This document shows positions 43,534 to 52,373 of a stretch of 64,000 nt of DNA, piece by piece (the first letter of the stretch is position 1; each line of letters starts with the position of its first letter). The stretch comes from Pantoea cypripedii. Lineage in GTDB: Bacteria > Pseudomonadota > Gammaproteobacteria > Enterobacterales > Enterobacteriaceae. The stretch lies in NCBI RefSeq assembly GCF_002095535.1, contig NZ_MLJI01000001.1, positions 1,973,832 to 2,037,831 on the forward strand. Direction: 5' to 3'. The translations under genes were made by a program, and so were the position numbers. The notes beneath the pieces are model-generated. The model ran no database searches and had not been told where the DNA came from. It saw only the letters and a list, made by a program, of their open reading frames with translations.

Positions 43534-44412
43534 ATGTTTATCACCACCAATGATGATGTGCAGCTGTGGGTCGAAAGCACCGGTACTGGCCTGCCGATTC
43601 TTTTTATCCACGAATTTGGCGGCAACTACGATAGCTGGCAGCCGCAAATTCATGCCTTCAGCCGTCGTTATCAGTGCATCACTTATGCGGCACGTGGCTA
43701 TCCGCCCTCTTCGGTGCCGACGCAGTTAGAAGCCTACTCACAACAACGTGCGGTGGAAGATGCGCTGGCGGTGCTGGATGGTCTGGGTATTGAGCAGGCA
43801 CACATTGTCGGTTTATCGATGGGCGGGTTTGCTGCATTGCATTTTGGCCTGAATGCGCCTGAGCGTGCGCTGTCGCTGACCATAGCCGGGGCGGGTTACG
43901 GCTGCGAGCCGGAAACCGAAGCCTATTTTCGTCAGGTCTCGCTCCAGGTGGGGGAAAACTTTGCCAGCCAGGGCGCTAAAAAGTTTGCGCCGACCTATGC
44001 GCTGGGTGCCAGCCGTGTGCAGTTCCAGAATAAAGATCCGCTGGGCTGGCAGCGTTTTGCCGATCGGCTGGCAGAGCATGACTCGCTCGGGGCATCACTC
44101 ACCATGCGCGGGGTGCAGGCGCGTCGTCCGGCCTTTTATCAGCTGGAGCCACAGATTCAGGCGTTGCAGTTGCCCGTGCTGATTATGGTGGGGGACGAGG
44201 ACGATCACTGCCTGCAACCGGGCCTGTACCTGAAAAAGCATCTGCCCGCTGCCGGGCTGGCGATCCTGCCGAAAACCGGCCACACCCTCAACCTGGAAGA
44301 ACCGCAGCTGTTTAATCAACTGCTGGCGGAGTTTTATGCCCAGGTGGAGAGCGGCAACTGGGGCGAGCGCGATCCGCGCGCCAATCCGGCGCAGATTATG
44401 CGTACCGACTGA
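43534..44412 (+). CDS. Alpha/beta hydrolase
   Basis: The 292-aa hydrolase has the nucleophile elbow GLSMGGFAAL, an acid in VGDEDDHCL and His in PKTGHTLNLE. The early HEFGG is the oxyanion region. It hydrolyses an ester, lactone or amide. GAGGATCG precedes the ATG, 10 bases after the aminotransferase stop. Only the general activity can be stated. Confidence 0.88.
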   Translation: MFITTNDDVQLWVESTGTGLPILFIHEFGGNYDSWQPQIHAFSRRYQCITYAARGYPPSSVPTQLEAYSQQRAVEDALAVLDGLGIEQAHIVGLSMGGFAALHFGLNAPERALSLTIAGAGYGCEPETEAYFRQVSLQVGENFASQGAKKFAPTYALGASRVQFQNKDPLGWQRFADRLAEHDSLGASLTMRGVQARRPAFYQLEPQIQALQLPVLIMVGDEDDHCLQPGLYLKKHLPAAGLAILPKTGHTLNLEEPQLFNQLLAEFYAQVESGNWGERDPRANPAQIMRTD

Positions 44413-44430
44413 TACCAGCGAGCAGGAGAT

Positions 44431-45657
44431 ATGATGAAAATTGCGGGTGAACGCCTGTGGCAGCGGTTGATGCAAATGGCACAAATCGGTGCCATTCCCG
44501 GTGAGGGTGTTAATCGCCAGGCATTGAGTCGGGAAGAGGAGGAGAGCTGGCAGCTGATGCAGCACTGGGCGCAGGAAAGCCAGCTGGAAACCTGCGGCGA
44601 TGCGGCAGGAAATTTGTTTGTGATTTTACCGGGGCTTGACCGCCAGGCAGCGCCTTTGCTGCTGGGCAGCCATCTCGATAGCCAGCCCACGGGTGGACGC
44701 TTTGATGGCGTTTACGGCGTGCTGGCCGCGCTGGAAGTGTTGACGGTGCTGCGCGAGAGCGGCCTGCAACCTGGCTGCGATGTGGTCGCCGTCTCCTGGA
44801 TGAATGAGGAAGGATCGCGCTTTGCACCCGGTATGATGGGTTCCTCCTGGTTCGCCGGGGCGCGTGATCTGGCGGCGATTCACGCCGTCGCCGACGCCGG
44901 TGGGGTGACGGTGGGTGAGGCGCTGGCAGCCATCCGACAAAGGATGCCGTTGCCGGTTTGGCGCGGCAGCTGGCCTCCGGCGGCTTATCTCGAAGCGCAT
45001 ATCGAGCAGGCAACCGTGCTGGAAAAAAGCGGAGCGACCATCGGGGTGGTGAGCGGGATTCAGGGGAAAGTCACCTGGCAGGTGACGCTGCACGGCGAAC
45101 GCGGCCATGCGGGCACCGTCCCGATGAAAGAACGGCGCGATGTGCTGCGCAGTTTTACCCGCATTGCTCAGCAACTTTATCAGGTCACTGGCGACGCCGA
45201 TCCTCAGGTGATGTTTACCATCGGGCGGGTGGAGATGCAGCCCAATGCGCCTTCGGTGATCCCGGATGAACTGACGTTTCGTATCGACCTGCGTCATCCA
45301 CAGGAACCGAGGCTGACAGCGTTGGCAGCGCAAATCGAACAGATCATCAATGCGCTGGCGGCACCCTGCCAGGTGGAAATCTCCCGGCTGAGCGAAGCTG
45401 CACCAAATGCCTTTGATCCCCGCCTGCAGCAGATGATCGCCGGGTCTGCCCGCGAGCGGGGTTATCCGGCTATTTCGCTGCTTTCAGCGGCCGGTCATGA
45501 TGCGCGCTATCTGGCAGCCATTTGTCCTGCGGCGATGATCTTTATTCCCTGCCGGGCGGGGATCAGTCATGCTCCCGAGGAGTGGTCTGAGCCAGAACAG
45601 GTGTGTGCCGGGGCACAAGTGTTACTGGATGTGGCGGTGAAGTGGTTGGGGGGATAA
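44431..45657 (+). CDS. M20-type Zn hydrolase, N-carbamoyl-L-amino acid hydrolase/allantoate amidohydrolase family
   Basis: The 408-aa protein has the metal motifs GSHLDSQPTGGRFDG and MNEEGSRF, the LEAHIEQ motif and AAGHDARYLA. These mark the hydantoinase/carbamoylase group (AllC, beta-ureidopropionase). It removes a carbamoyl group, giving ammonia and carbon dioxide. AGGAGAT precedes ATG 44431. Its presence suggests that the island breaks down a ureide or carbamoyl compound. Confidence 0.9.
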   Translation: MMKIAGERLWQRLMQMAQIGAIPGEGVNRQALSREEEESWQLMQHWAQESQLETCGDAAGNLFVILPGLDRQAAPLLLGSHLDSQPTGGRFDGVYGVLAALEVLTVLRESGLQPGCDVVAVSWMNEEGSRFAPGMMGSSWFAGARDLAAIHAVADAGGVTVGEALAAIRQRMPLPVWRGSWPPAAYLEAHIEQATVLEKSGATIGVVSGIQGKVTWQVTLHGERGHAGTVPMKERRDVLRSFTRIAQQLYQVTGDADPQVMFTIGRVEMQPNAPSVIPDELTFRIDLRHPQEPRLTALAAQIEQIINALAAPCQVEISRLSEAAPNAFDPRLQQMIAGSARERGYPAISLLSAAGHDARYLAAICPAAMIFIPCRAGISHAPEEWSEPEQVCAGAQVLLDVAVKWLGG

Positions 45658-45682
45658 CACCGGCCACTTACCGCACGGACCG

Positions 45683-45753
45683 GTAGCGGCGCGATTTATC
45701 GCGCAGTTTTTGTGGCTGCATCTTGAAAAGAGCGCGATAAATCGCGCCGCTAC
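45683..45753. repeat. Inverted pair of REP-like elements (family A)
   Basis: Copies at 45683-45704 and 45732-45753 in opposite orientation, BIME-like, between the amidohydrolase gene and the MFS gene. Confidence 0.88.
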
Positions 45754-45808
45754 GGCTATCCTGTGGATTCTTCACGCAATTTGTTACCTGAAACAGGATG
45801 CCACAGGA

Positions 45809-47215
45809 ATGTCTCACCCCTCGTCGCAAACCCCCTCAGCAGCAGGCAGTCCGCTCTGGCTGGCGCTGCTGGTAGCGCTGACCTTTTTTATGGAAAACCT
45901 CGATGCCACGGTGATTGTCACCGCGATACCGCAAATGGCGCATGAGTTTGCCGTTGGCCCGGTGGCGCTCAACGTCGGCATCAGCGCCTATTTGTTAGCG
46001 GTGGCAATATTTATCCCGATCAGTGGCTGGCTGGCGGGACGCATTGGGGCGCGCAACCTGTTTGCCGCCGCCATTCTGTTGTTTACCCTGGCATCGGTGT
46101 TGTGCGGCGTCAGCGACAATCTGCCATTTTTCACCTTTAGCCGGGTGTTGCAGGGGATTGGCGGAGCCTTGATGGTGCCGGTGGGGCGAATGGTGGTGCT
46201 GGGCGTCACGGCGAAAAAACATATGGTGAAAACCATCGCGGTGATTACCTGGCCTGGCTTGATTGCACCGGTGCTGGGGCCGCCGCTGGGTGGTTTTATC
46301 GTCACTTATGGTCATTGGTCGTGGATCTTCTGGCTGAATATCCCGTTAGGCATACTGGCGCTGCTGGCCACCTTCAGACTGGTACCGAAAACCCATAACA
46401 CCTCAGCGCGGCCGTTTGATGGCCTCGGCTTTGTTTACACCGCCTTAGCCTGTGTCGCGCTGGTCACCGGGCTGGAATTGCTGGGACACAGCGAGTTGAC
46501 CAGCGGATTGTTGCTGATGGCGGTGGGCATCGTCAGTGCGGTACTGACCTACCGCCACAGTCTGCACCATCCGGCACCGTTGTTGCCTTTCGGCACGCTG
46601 TCGATCCCAACCTTCCGCAGTACGGCGATTGCCGGATCGTATTTCCGTGCCTCCATCAATGCGATTCCTTTCCTGCTGCCGCTGTTGTTTCAGCTCAGTT
46701 TTGGCTGGAGCGCGGTGCAGGCGGGATCGATGGTGTTGTGGGTGTTTGCCGGTAATCTGGCAATGAAACCTGCCACCACCTGGCTGATGAATCGTTTTGG
46801 ATTCCGCCGCATCCTGCTGTGGAATGGCTTGATTAGTCTGCTGGCGATTCTCAGTTGCGTGCTGCTCAGCCCCTCACTCAGCTATTTCGCCATCGCCACT
46901 ATTCTGTTTATTGGTGGTCTGACGCGCTCGCTGCAGTTCAGTTGCTATAACAGCCTCGGATTCGCCGATGTACCGCAGGAAAAGATGGCGGATGCGTCGG
47001 TCATTTTCAGTATCTTCTTCCAGTTCAGCATGAGTGCCGGGATCGCGATTGCTGCGCTGCTGATGCGTATCTCGATGGGATGGCGCGAGAGTACCGTGCC
47101 AGGCCAGGCGGATGTGAACGTGGCATTTATCGGTGTGTCATTGCTGGTGGCTTGTTCGCTGATCAATGTCTATCGGCTGGAAAAGAATGCCGGGCAGCAA
47201 CTGCTGAAGCAGTGA
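45809..47215 (+). CDS. MFS drug/solute exporter, DHA2 (EmrB-like) type
   Basis: The 468-aa inner-membrane protein has many hydrophobic helices, the DHA2 start FFMENLDATVIVTAIPQMA and motif C-like GLIAPVLGPPLGGFI. Such proteins export drugs or metabolites with protons. ATG 45809 is chosen; an open frame to 45710 runs through a REP element. Confidence 0.88.
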   Translation: MSHPSSQTPSAAGSPLWLALLVALTFFMENLDATVIVTAIPQMAHEFAVGPVALNVGISAYLLAVAIFIPISGWLAGRIGARNLFAAAILLFTLASVLCGVSDNLPFFTFSRVLQGIGGALMVPVGRMVVLGVTAKKHMVKTIAVITWPGLIAPVLGPPLGGFIVTYGHWSWIFWLNIPLGILALLATFRLVPKTHNTSARPFDGLGFVYTALACVALVTGLELLGHSELTSGLLLMAVGIVSAVLTYRHSLHHPAPLLPFGTLSIPTFRSTAIAGSYFRASINAIPFLLPLLFQLSFGWSAVQAGSMVLWVFAGNLAMKPATTWLMNRFGFRRILLWNGLISLLAILSCVLLSPSLSYFAIATILFIGGLTRSLQFSCYNSLGFADVPQEKMADASVIFSIFFQFSMSAGIAIAALLMRISMGWRESTVPGQADVNVAFIGVSLLVACSLINVYRLEKNAGQQLLKQ

Positions 47216-47333
47216 ATGAATACGCTATGTGACTTGCCATCTGGCTGTCATCCAGGCCGGTTAAATTGATGTCTCGTCGCTGCCCTGTGGCAGCCAGGTT
47301 ATCCAGACATCTGACCACTACGGAGTTTTCGCT

Positions 47334-47966
47334 ATGGCACTCGCTGCTGTGCAACCGGCCAAATTACAACATACCGTTATCGATCCCAGCGTGCGTATGC
47401 GTGAGACCAGCATTGGTCAGCAGTGTGAGATCCTCGCACACAGTTACCTTGAATACTGCGAGCTGGGGGATTTCTCTTACGTAGGTGAGCATTGTTGTAT
47501 TGCTGATGCGCACATTGGTCGCTTTACGGCTATCGCTAATCAGGTACGCATTGGCGCACCGAATCATCCGATGGATCGGGCTTCCCAGCATCGTTTTACC
47601 TATTGCCCGGAATATTATGATAACCAGGCACAACGTGATGCCTCCTTCTTTGCCGATCGCCGTGCTGATCGGGTGATCATTGGTCACGATGTGTGGATTG
47701 GTCATGGGGTGATTGTGCTGCCCGGCGTCACGGTGGGTGATGGGGCGGTGCTGGCGGCGGGGGCTGTGGTGAGCAAAGATGTGCCACCTTACACTATCGT
47801 CGGCGGCGTACCGGCCAGGCCAATTCGTGTGCGTTTTACGCCAGCCATCGCTGCGCAGCTTCAGGCGATCGCCTGGTGGCACTGGCCGCTGGAGAAGATC
47901 ATGGCACATCTGGCGGATTTTCAGTCCGGCGACATTGACGCATTTTGTCAGCGCCACGGTCAGTAA
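47334..47966 (+). CDS. Left-handed beta-helix (hexapeptide) acyltransferase, phosphonate-metabolism type
   Basis: The 210-aa protein has hexapeptide repeats ([60 protein letters not shown]) ending with the acetyltransferase cap PARPIRVRF. Its length and [13 protein letters not shown] insert resemble the transferase often found beside phosphonate genes. No phn genes are in the window, so the name is tentative. Confidence 0.82.
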   Translation: MALAAVQPAKLQHTVIDPSVRMRETSIGQQCEILAHSYLEYCELGDFSYVGEHCCIADAHIGRFTAIANQVRIGAPNHPMDRASQHRFTYCPEYYDNQAQRDASFFADRRADRVIIGHDVWIGHGVIVLPGVTVGDGAVLAAGAVVSKDVPPYTIVGGVPARPIRVRFTPAIAAQLQAIAWWHWPLEKIMAHLADFQSGDIDAFCQRHGQ

Positions 47967-48047
47967 ATCCGTCGGACTTGTTTGTGGTTTGCCCCACCCG
48001 GTTATCTCAAGTAAACTCAAAATGACCCATTTTTGAGATTGCTTGCG

Positions 48048-49343
48048 ATGAAGATACGCCGTCCACCCACTACGTTGGTTGAAACCATGAGCGCCGCAGA
48101 GATGACGGCGCTACTTGAGGTGCACGCCGAGTGGGACGAACGCTACCTGCATTATGATGAACTTTATCGCAGGCTGAGTAATCGTACAGCACGTGATGCG
48201 GTCTGGACCGCCTTAAAATTTAAACGGCGGAGTACCGCACAGGTATTTTCGCTGGCGGCTCAGCCCGTCATGTTCAATCTGACGCATAAAATCAATACCG
48301 CGATTTCAACCGTCGATCGGCTTACCTTTGCGCGCAATGGGGCGCCTTCGGACGAGGATGCCGCATCTTACCTGATGTCACAACTGGTGATGGAGGAAGC
48401 GATTTCCTCCAGTCAGCTGGAGGGGGCGGCAACCACCTCGCGCGTGGCGATGGAATTGCTGGCTATCGGACGCGCCCCGCGCAACGAAGACGAAAGCATG
48501 ATCATGGGTAACTGGCGTCTGATGCAACATATCGTCGCGTTGGGCGATGCACCGCTGACGCGCAGCGATATCCTGGCTATTCATCGTATTGCCTGTGCGG
48601 ATATTAATGACGGGAAATATCATCCGGGTGAAGTGCGGCGTAACAATGATATTTTTGTTGCCGGACGGGATGGCGAAATCATTCATCAGCCGCCTGATTT
48701 TCAGCAGCTGGATGCCATGCTGGATGCGTTGTGTGAGGAAGTACAGCAACTGGAAGCAAAGGGCACGCATCCACTGCTGGTCGCCTGTGTGCTGCATTTT
48801 GCCATTGGCTACATCCATCCCTTTAGCGACGGGAATGGCCGCACCGCACGCGGGTTGTTTTATCATCATCTGATTCGTCGGGGTTATAGCGCTTTCCGCT
48901 ATATTTCGATCAGTAAATTACTCAAAGCGGCGGCGGTGAAATACGGCATCTCTTACCTGTATAGCGAAACTGATGACATGGATCTGACTTATTTCATTCA
49001 GTTTCAATGTGATGTGGTAGTACGTGCCGTGAATGCTTTTACCCAACAGTTGGCGACCCTGCACCAGGAGCGTGAACGGCTGACGCAGTGGGTCGAGACG
49101 CATTTAACCCTGAGCAAAGGCGAGCTGGATATCATGGCGATGGCGCTGAATGCGCCTGGCTCGTTACTCAGTGCCTCGGGCGTAAAAGCCCGGCTGGGGA
49201 TTGCGGATAATACCGCACGCAGCCGCCTCACCGCGCTGGCAGAACAGGGGATTCTGCGCCCGCTGAAAGAGGGGAAAGGGACGGTATATCAGGCGCCGGT
49301 GTCATTGCGCAAACTTAAGGAATGGCTGGCGAAGTCAGGCTGA
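48048..49343 (+). CDS. Fic domain protein with N-terminal inhibitory helix and C-terminal winged helix
   Basis: The 431-aa protein has the Fic catalytic motif HPFSDGNGRTAR with His257. The motif SSSQLEGA at about 120-126 fits the (S/T)xxxE(G/N) inhibitory helix placed N-terminal to the Fic core (class II), which keeps AMP transfer off. A C-terminal DNA-binding-like part (VKARLGIADNTARSRLTALAEQGIL) is typical of this group. Fic enzymes AMPylate target proteins. It stands alone, with ATG 48048 favoured over 48033. Confidence 0.9.
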   Translation: MKIRRPPTTLVETMSAAEMTALLEVHAEWDERYLHYDELYRRLSNRTARDAVWTALKFKRRSTAQVFSLAAQPVMFNLTHKINTAISTVDRLTFARNGAPSDEDAASYLMSQLVMEEAISSSQLEGAATTSRVAMELLAIGRAPRNEDESMIMGNWRLMQHIVALGDAPLTRSDILAIHRIACADINDGKYHPGEVRRNNDIFVAGRDGEIIHQPPDFQQLDAMLDALCEEVQQLEAKGTHPLLVACVLHFAIGYIHPFSDGNGRTARGLFYHHLIRRGYSAFRYISISKLLKAAAVKYGISYLYSETDDMDLTYFIQFQCDVVVRAVNAFTQQLATLHQERERLTQWVETHLTLSKGELDIMAMALNAPGSLLSASGVKARLGIADNTARSRLTALAEQGILRPLKEGKGTVYQAPVSLRKLKEWLAKSG

Positions 49344-49356
49344 CGTTGCCAGCCAT

Positions 49357-50327
49357 TCACATTATCTTCTGACGCAGCGGTTGGGCTGTTGGCACCGCTT
49401 CCGGTTTCAATCCCACATGCAACAGAATTTGACTGCGATAATTTTCATCATTGTCGCGAACCTCATCGCTGAGTAACACGCCAGCTTCATTAACATTTTT
49501 TCCGGCCACTTTCACTTTGTCGCGTGCCGCGCTGCGCATCCACTCATACTCAATATCGATATGGCCGCTGTCGATGCAGCGAATGCCTTGTTGACTGAGA
49601 TCATAGGCCAGCACTGTCGCGGTAGGACCAAGTGAAATCAGTACCAGGTCGAAATCACGCCCGTGTGCCAGCACGGCGCTGTAAAGATCGTTGTAGAGTG
49701 AAAAAGCATTACGATTCAGCGTGGTGATACGTTTAATTTCTGCCGCCCCCGCCAGCAGATCATTACCCATACCTAAACGCGTGCCACTGCCTTCCACAAT
49801 TAAAATTTTTTATTTTCAAACAGCTGTTTAAATTTGGTAAACATCACGGCGGATAACGCCTTGTCTTTATAATCATGGTACGGTCTGGTGACTGAGGTAT
49901 TACCATACAGATATTTTCTACTTAATAATGGCTCATAACGCAGAAAGCAAAATGATTTATGGAAAAACCAGAACAGGGCCGAACCGAACCGCATATTCCC
50001 GGTGCCACGAAATGCATCGGGCATACAGATCAGACAACTGGGGTTGTTATTAACGCCTCGCCGCATGATCTCTTTTAAACGAATGGAAAGGCGTTCATCA
50101 AATGCCTGAAAACCAATGTTTTTGAATAACGTCATTTCCAGCTCACCATCGCCATAGCGGCTGATGGAGAGGTGATCGTTTTTCAGCAGCAGGTCAATGG
50201 TTTGCTCGGGTGAGAGTACCTTATATTGTTTAACACGCGCATTGGCCCGCGGGTATTTGAAAGCGGCATGGGTAAGTTTAAACGGAAAGCGTAATTTGCG
50301 ATAAAGTGAATTAGCGCTGATCATCAT
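49357..50327 (-). pseudogene. GT-D fold glycosyltransferase, frameshifted at a poly-A run
   Basis: Reading leftward, 50327-49800 encodes the first 175 residues (HLSISRYGDGELEM, CLICMPDAFRG) and 49797-49357 the rest (VEGSGTRLGMGNDLLAGA, LVLISLGPTATVLAYDLSQQG). Family members continue directly as ILIVEGxGTRLGxGNDL, and adding one A to the run of six (49806-49811, T on the top strand) restores it. The intact protein would be about 322 aa and act on surface polysaccharide. A mutation, phase variation by slippage or a sequencing error are all possible. Confidence 0.75.
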
Positions 50328-50630
50328 TAACCTTCTGTTATAGGCGGGCTTGCCGCAGGGCAGTCGCGTGACTTATATCACGGCATGTTGTTTATTGGCG
50401 TCTGAGGAAACTCTCAAATTAACTTCCTTGCAGAATTACTTATCATTGAGAAATAAAAACCCTGCGGAAGAAAAATAAAAAACCTATAAAATCGTGAGGT
50501 TCTATTATTTTACCCAGGATAATCCTTATCGCCCTATTTACCACTGGTTAAATAAATTCATTTGATGAATGAGGGTAATTGCTGCGCGTGGGCACCGTTC
50601 TCCGGGCGTCCCGCTCGGGTTATCGCGTCG
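50328..50630. other. AT-rich intergenic stretch without a gene
   Basis: 303 bases of low-complexity AT-rich DNA between two reverse-strand genes. It should hold the glycosyltransferase promoter. No open frame with a ribosome binding site and no clear RNA was seen. Confidence 0.5.
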
Positions 50631-51260
50631 TTAAGATAATCCCAGCAATTTCAGCAGCAGCTGCACGAAGTTTTGCAGGGCAAAAATCACCAGCACCGCA
50701 CCCCCCACCACATTAATGAAGTAACCGATTTTCTGGATGTTGATGAGTTTGGCCGAAGTCAGCAGGGCGCAACATACCACCACCAGCCACAGACTCATAA
50801 TCAGGATATGTACCGTGGCTAACAGCAGAAAGTGACTCAACGCCGCCTGTTTACCGGCAAACTGCGACACCACGGTGAGATAAAGCATCACCGCTTTAGG
50901 GTTCAGCACATTGGCCAGCCAGGCATCAATGATGGTGGTTTGTCGGGGACGACGGGAAACATAAGGCGACGCCACATTGCGCCCCCGTTTAATCAGCTGT
51001 AACCCGAGCCAGAAGAGATAGATGGCTCCGGCGAAACTGAGCAGGGTAAAAATAGCCGGGGAGCGTATTAGCAGGGCGCTGATCCCGGAGCCAATCAACA
51101 GCGCATGGGTATAGATACCCAATGTGGTCCCGATAATAATCGCTGCCAGGCCACGGTAACCCGACGTCAGGGTATTGTTAATCGCCAGCGTGAAGCTGGC
51201 TCCCGGTGACAAGGCGATTGGCAGGATGGCGATAATAAACGCAACGAGATTCGAATCCAT
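50631..51260 (-). CDS. LysE/RhtB family amino-acid exporter
   Basis: The 209-aa protein has five to six membrane helices and the family start LPIALSPGASFTLAINN with VLNPKAVMLYLTVV. It exports amino acids or related compounds. ATG 51260 gives the usual N-terminus; the frame extends to 51296 without a ribosome binding site. Confidence 0.9.
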   Translation of the reverse strand: MDSNLVAFIIAILPIALSPGASFTLAINNTLTSGYRGLAAIIIGTTLGIYTHALLIGSGISALLIRSPAIFTLLSFAGAIYLFWLGLQLIKRGRNVASPYVSRRPRQTTIIDAWLANVLNPKAVMLYLTVVSQFAGKQAALSHFLLLATVHILIMSLWLVVVCCALLTSAKLINIQKIGYFINVVGGAVLVIFALQNFVQLLLKLLGLS

Positions 51261-51390
51261 AATGGCAAGCGACGGGCGATAAGCTGCTGATGGCAATGTG
51301 AAATAATTCTGATGAAAATTCGTGACTAATGCAATGTGGCTAAGCAGGATAGTGATAAGTATCCGCTAATAATCACAGAAAGGATTTGCT

Positions 51391-52035
51391 ATGACCCTCG
51401 CCTGTTTACATACCGCTGCCAGCAATATCGCTATTTTTGATCAGGCCGCCGCCAGCCTCGGCATGCCACCCACGGCCTTAAACCATCTGGTGATGCCACA
51501 TCTGCTGGCCGAAGCCGAGTTGAGTGGCGGCATGACGGGCGAGCAGCAGGCGCATCTGACCGCGTTGCTGCATAGCCTGACACCGTGGTTTGATGCGATT
51601 CTGATTACCTGTTCTACCCTGGGGCCGGTAGCGGATAGTTTCCACAACGATGCCAACGGCTGCGTTGTCTGGCGCACTGACGGCATGCTGGCCGATGAAG
51701 TTCACCGCCGGGAGGGGAAGTCCGTAGTGTTATGTGCGGCGGAATCGACGCTGGCAGCAACCACCGCCTTGTTTTGCCCGCCTGCATGGAGCGGGCAACA
51801 GCCTGAAGTGCGCCTGATTCCCGATGCCTGGGCCACGTTTAAAGCCGGTGATCAACTGGGGTATCGGCGGCTGATTAAGCAAGCGGTGGAGAAAGCCCGT
51901 GAGCAGGGCGCGGTGAATGTGGCACTGGCGCAAGTGTCGATGGCGATTGCGGCGCAGGATTTCAGCGAAGAACAACGCCCGTTAACCAGCCCGCAGCTGG
52001 CATTGCGTTGCGCGATAAATCGCTCGTTTTCGTAG
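51391..52035 (+). CDS. Aspartate/glutamate racemase-like protein
   Basis: The 214-aa protein resembles Asp/Glu/hydantoin racemases: first Cys early (MTLACLHTA) and the second in ILITCSTLGPVAD, with VNVALAQVSMA near the end. AAAGGA precedes the ATG. The last residues (LRCAINRSFS) are coded by a degenerate REP element, so the original C-terminus has probably been replaced. Confidence 0.8.
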   Translation: MTLACLHTAASNIAIFDQAAASLGMPPTALNHLVMPHLLAEAELSGGMTGEQQAHLTALLHSLTPWFDAILITCSTLGPVADSFHNDANGCVVWRTDGMLADEVHRREGKSVVLCAAESTLAATTALFCPPAWSGQQPEVRLIPDAWATFKAGDQLGYRRLIKQAVEKAREQGAVNVALAQVSMAIAAQDFSEEQRPLTSPQLALRCAINRSFS

Positions 52036-52209
52036 CTACCTACCGTCTTGAGCGTCAATCCCTGGTGCGAATAAATTCGCACCCTACGCCTGTAGGGGCA
52101 GCATTAATGCCAACCAGGTCAATAACCGCACGGAGCCGTAGCGGCGCGATTTATCGCGCAATTCTGTGCACCGTGCCGGTAAACCCCGCGCAATAAATTG
52201 CGCCGCAAC
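52010..52209. repeat. Cluster of REP-like elements, families A and B
   Basis: A degenerate family A copy at 52010-52038 overlaps the end of the racemase-like gene. A family B inverted pair follows (52064-52087 GGTGCGAATAAATTCGCACC; 52092-52111 GTAGGGGCAGCATTAATGCC). Then come family A at 52138-52159 and a diverged inverse copy at 52188-52209. This fills most of the 338-bp gap before the efflux operon. Confidence 0.82.
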
Positions 52210-52349
52210 AATCCGGTGCGATATTTCACTGCGGAGTTCAATTATCGCCCCGCAATCCCGCAAAGGTGCCGATCATGCGGCATGTTCGATCTTTTCACTT
52301 TACTTACATACACCATCAACGGTTGTTTGTTAGACTCCCGCGCTGAGAA

Positions 52350-52359
52350 TGAACGTTCA
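52350..52359. promoter_or_regulatory. Palindrome in the RND operon promoter region
   Basis: TGAACGTTCA is a perfect 10-bp palindrome 14 bases before the adaptor ATG. A TTACATACACC stretch near 52310 resembles AcrR-type half-sites. Either could bind one of the two TetR proteins encoded after the operon. Confidence 0.4.
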
Positions 52360-52373
52360 CTATAGGGTTAACC

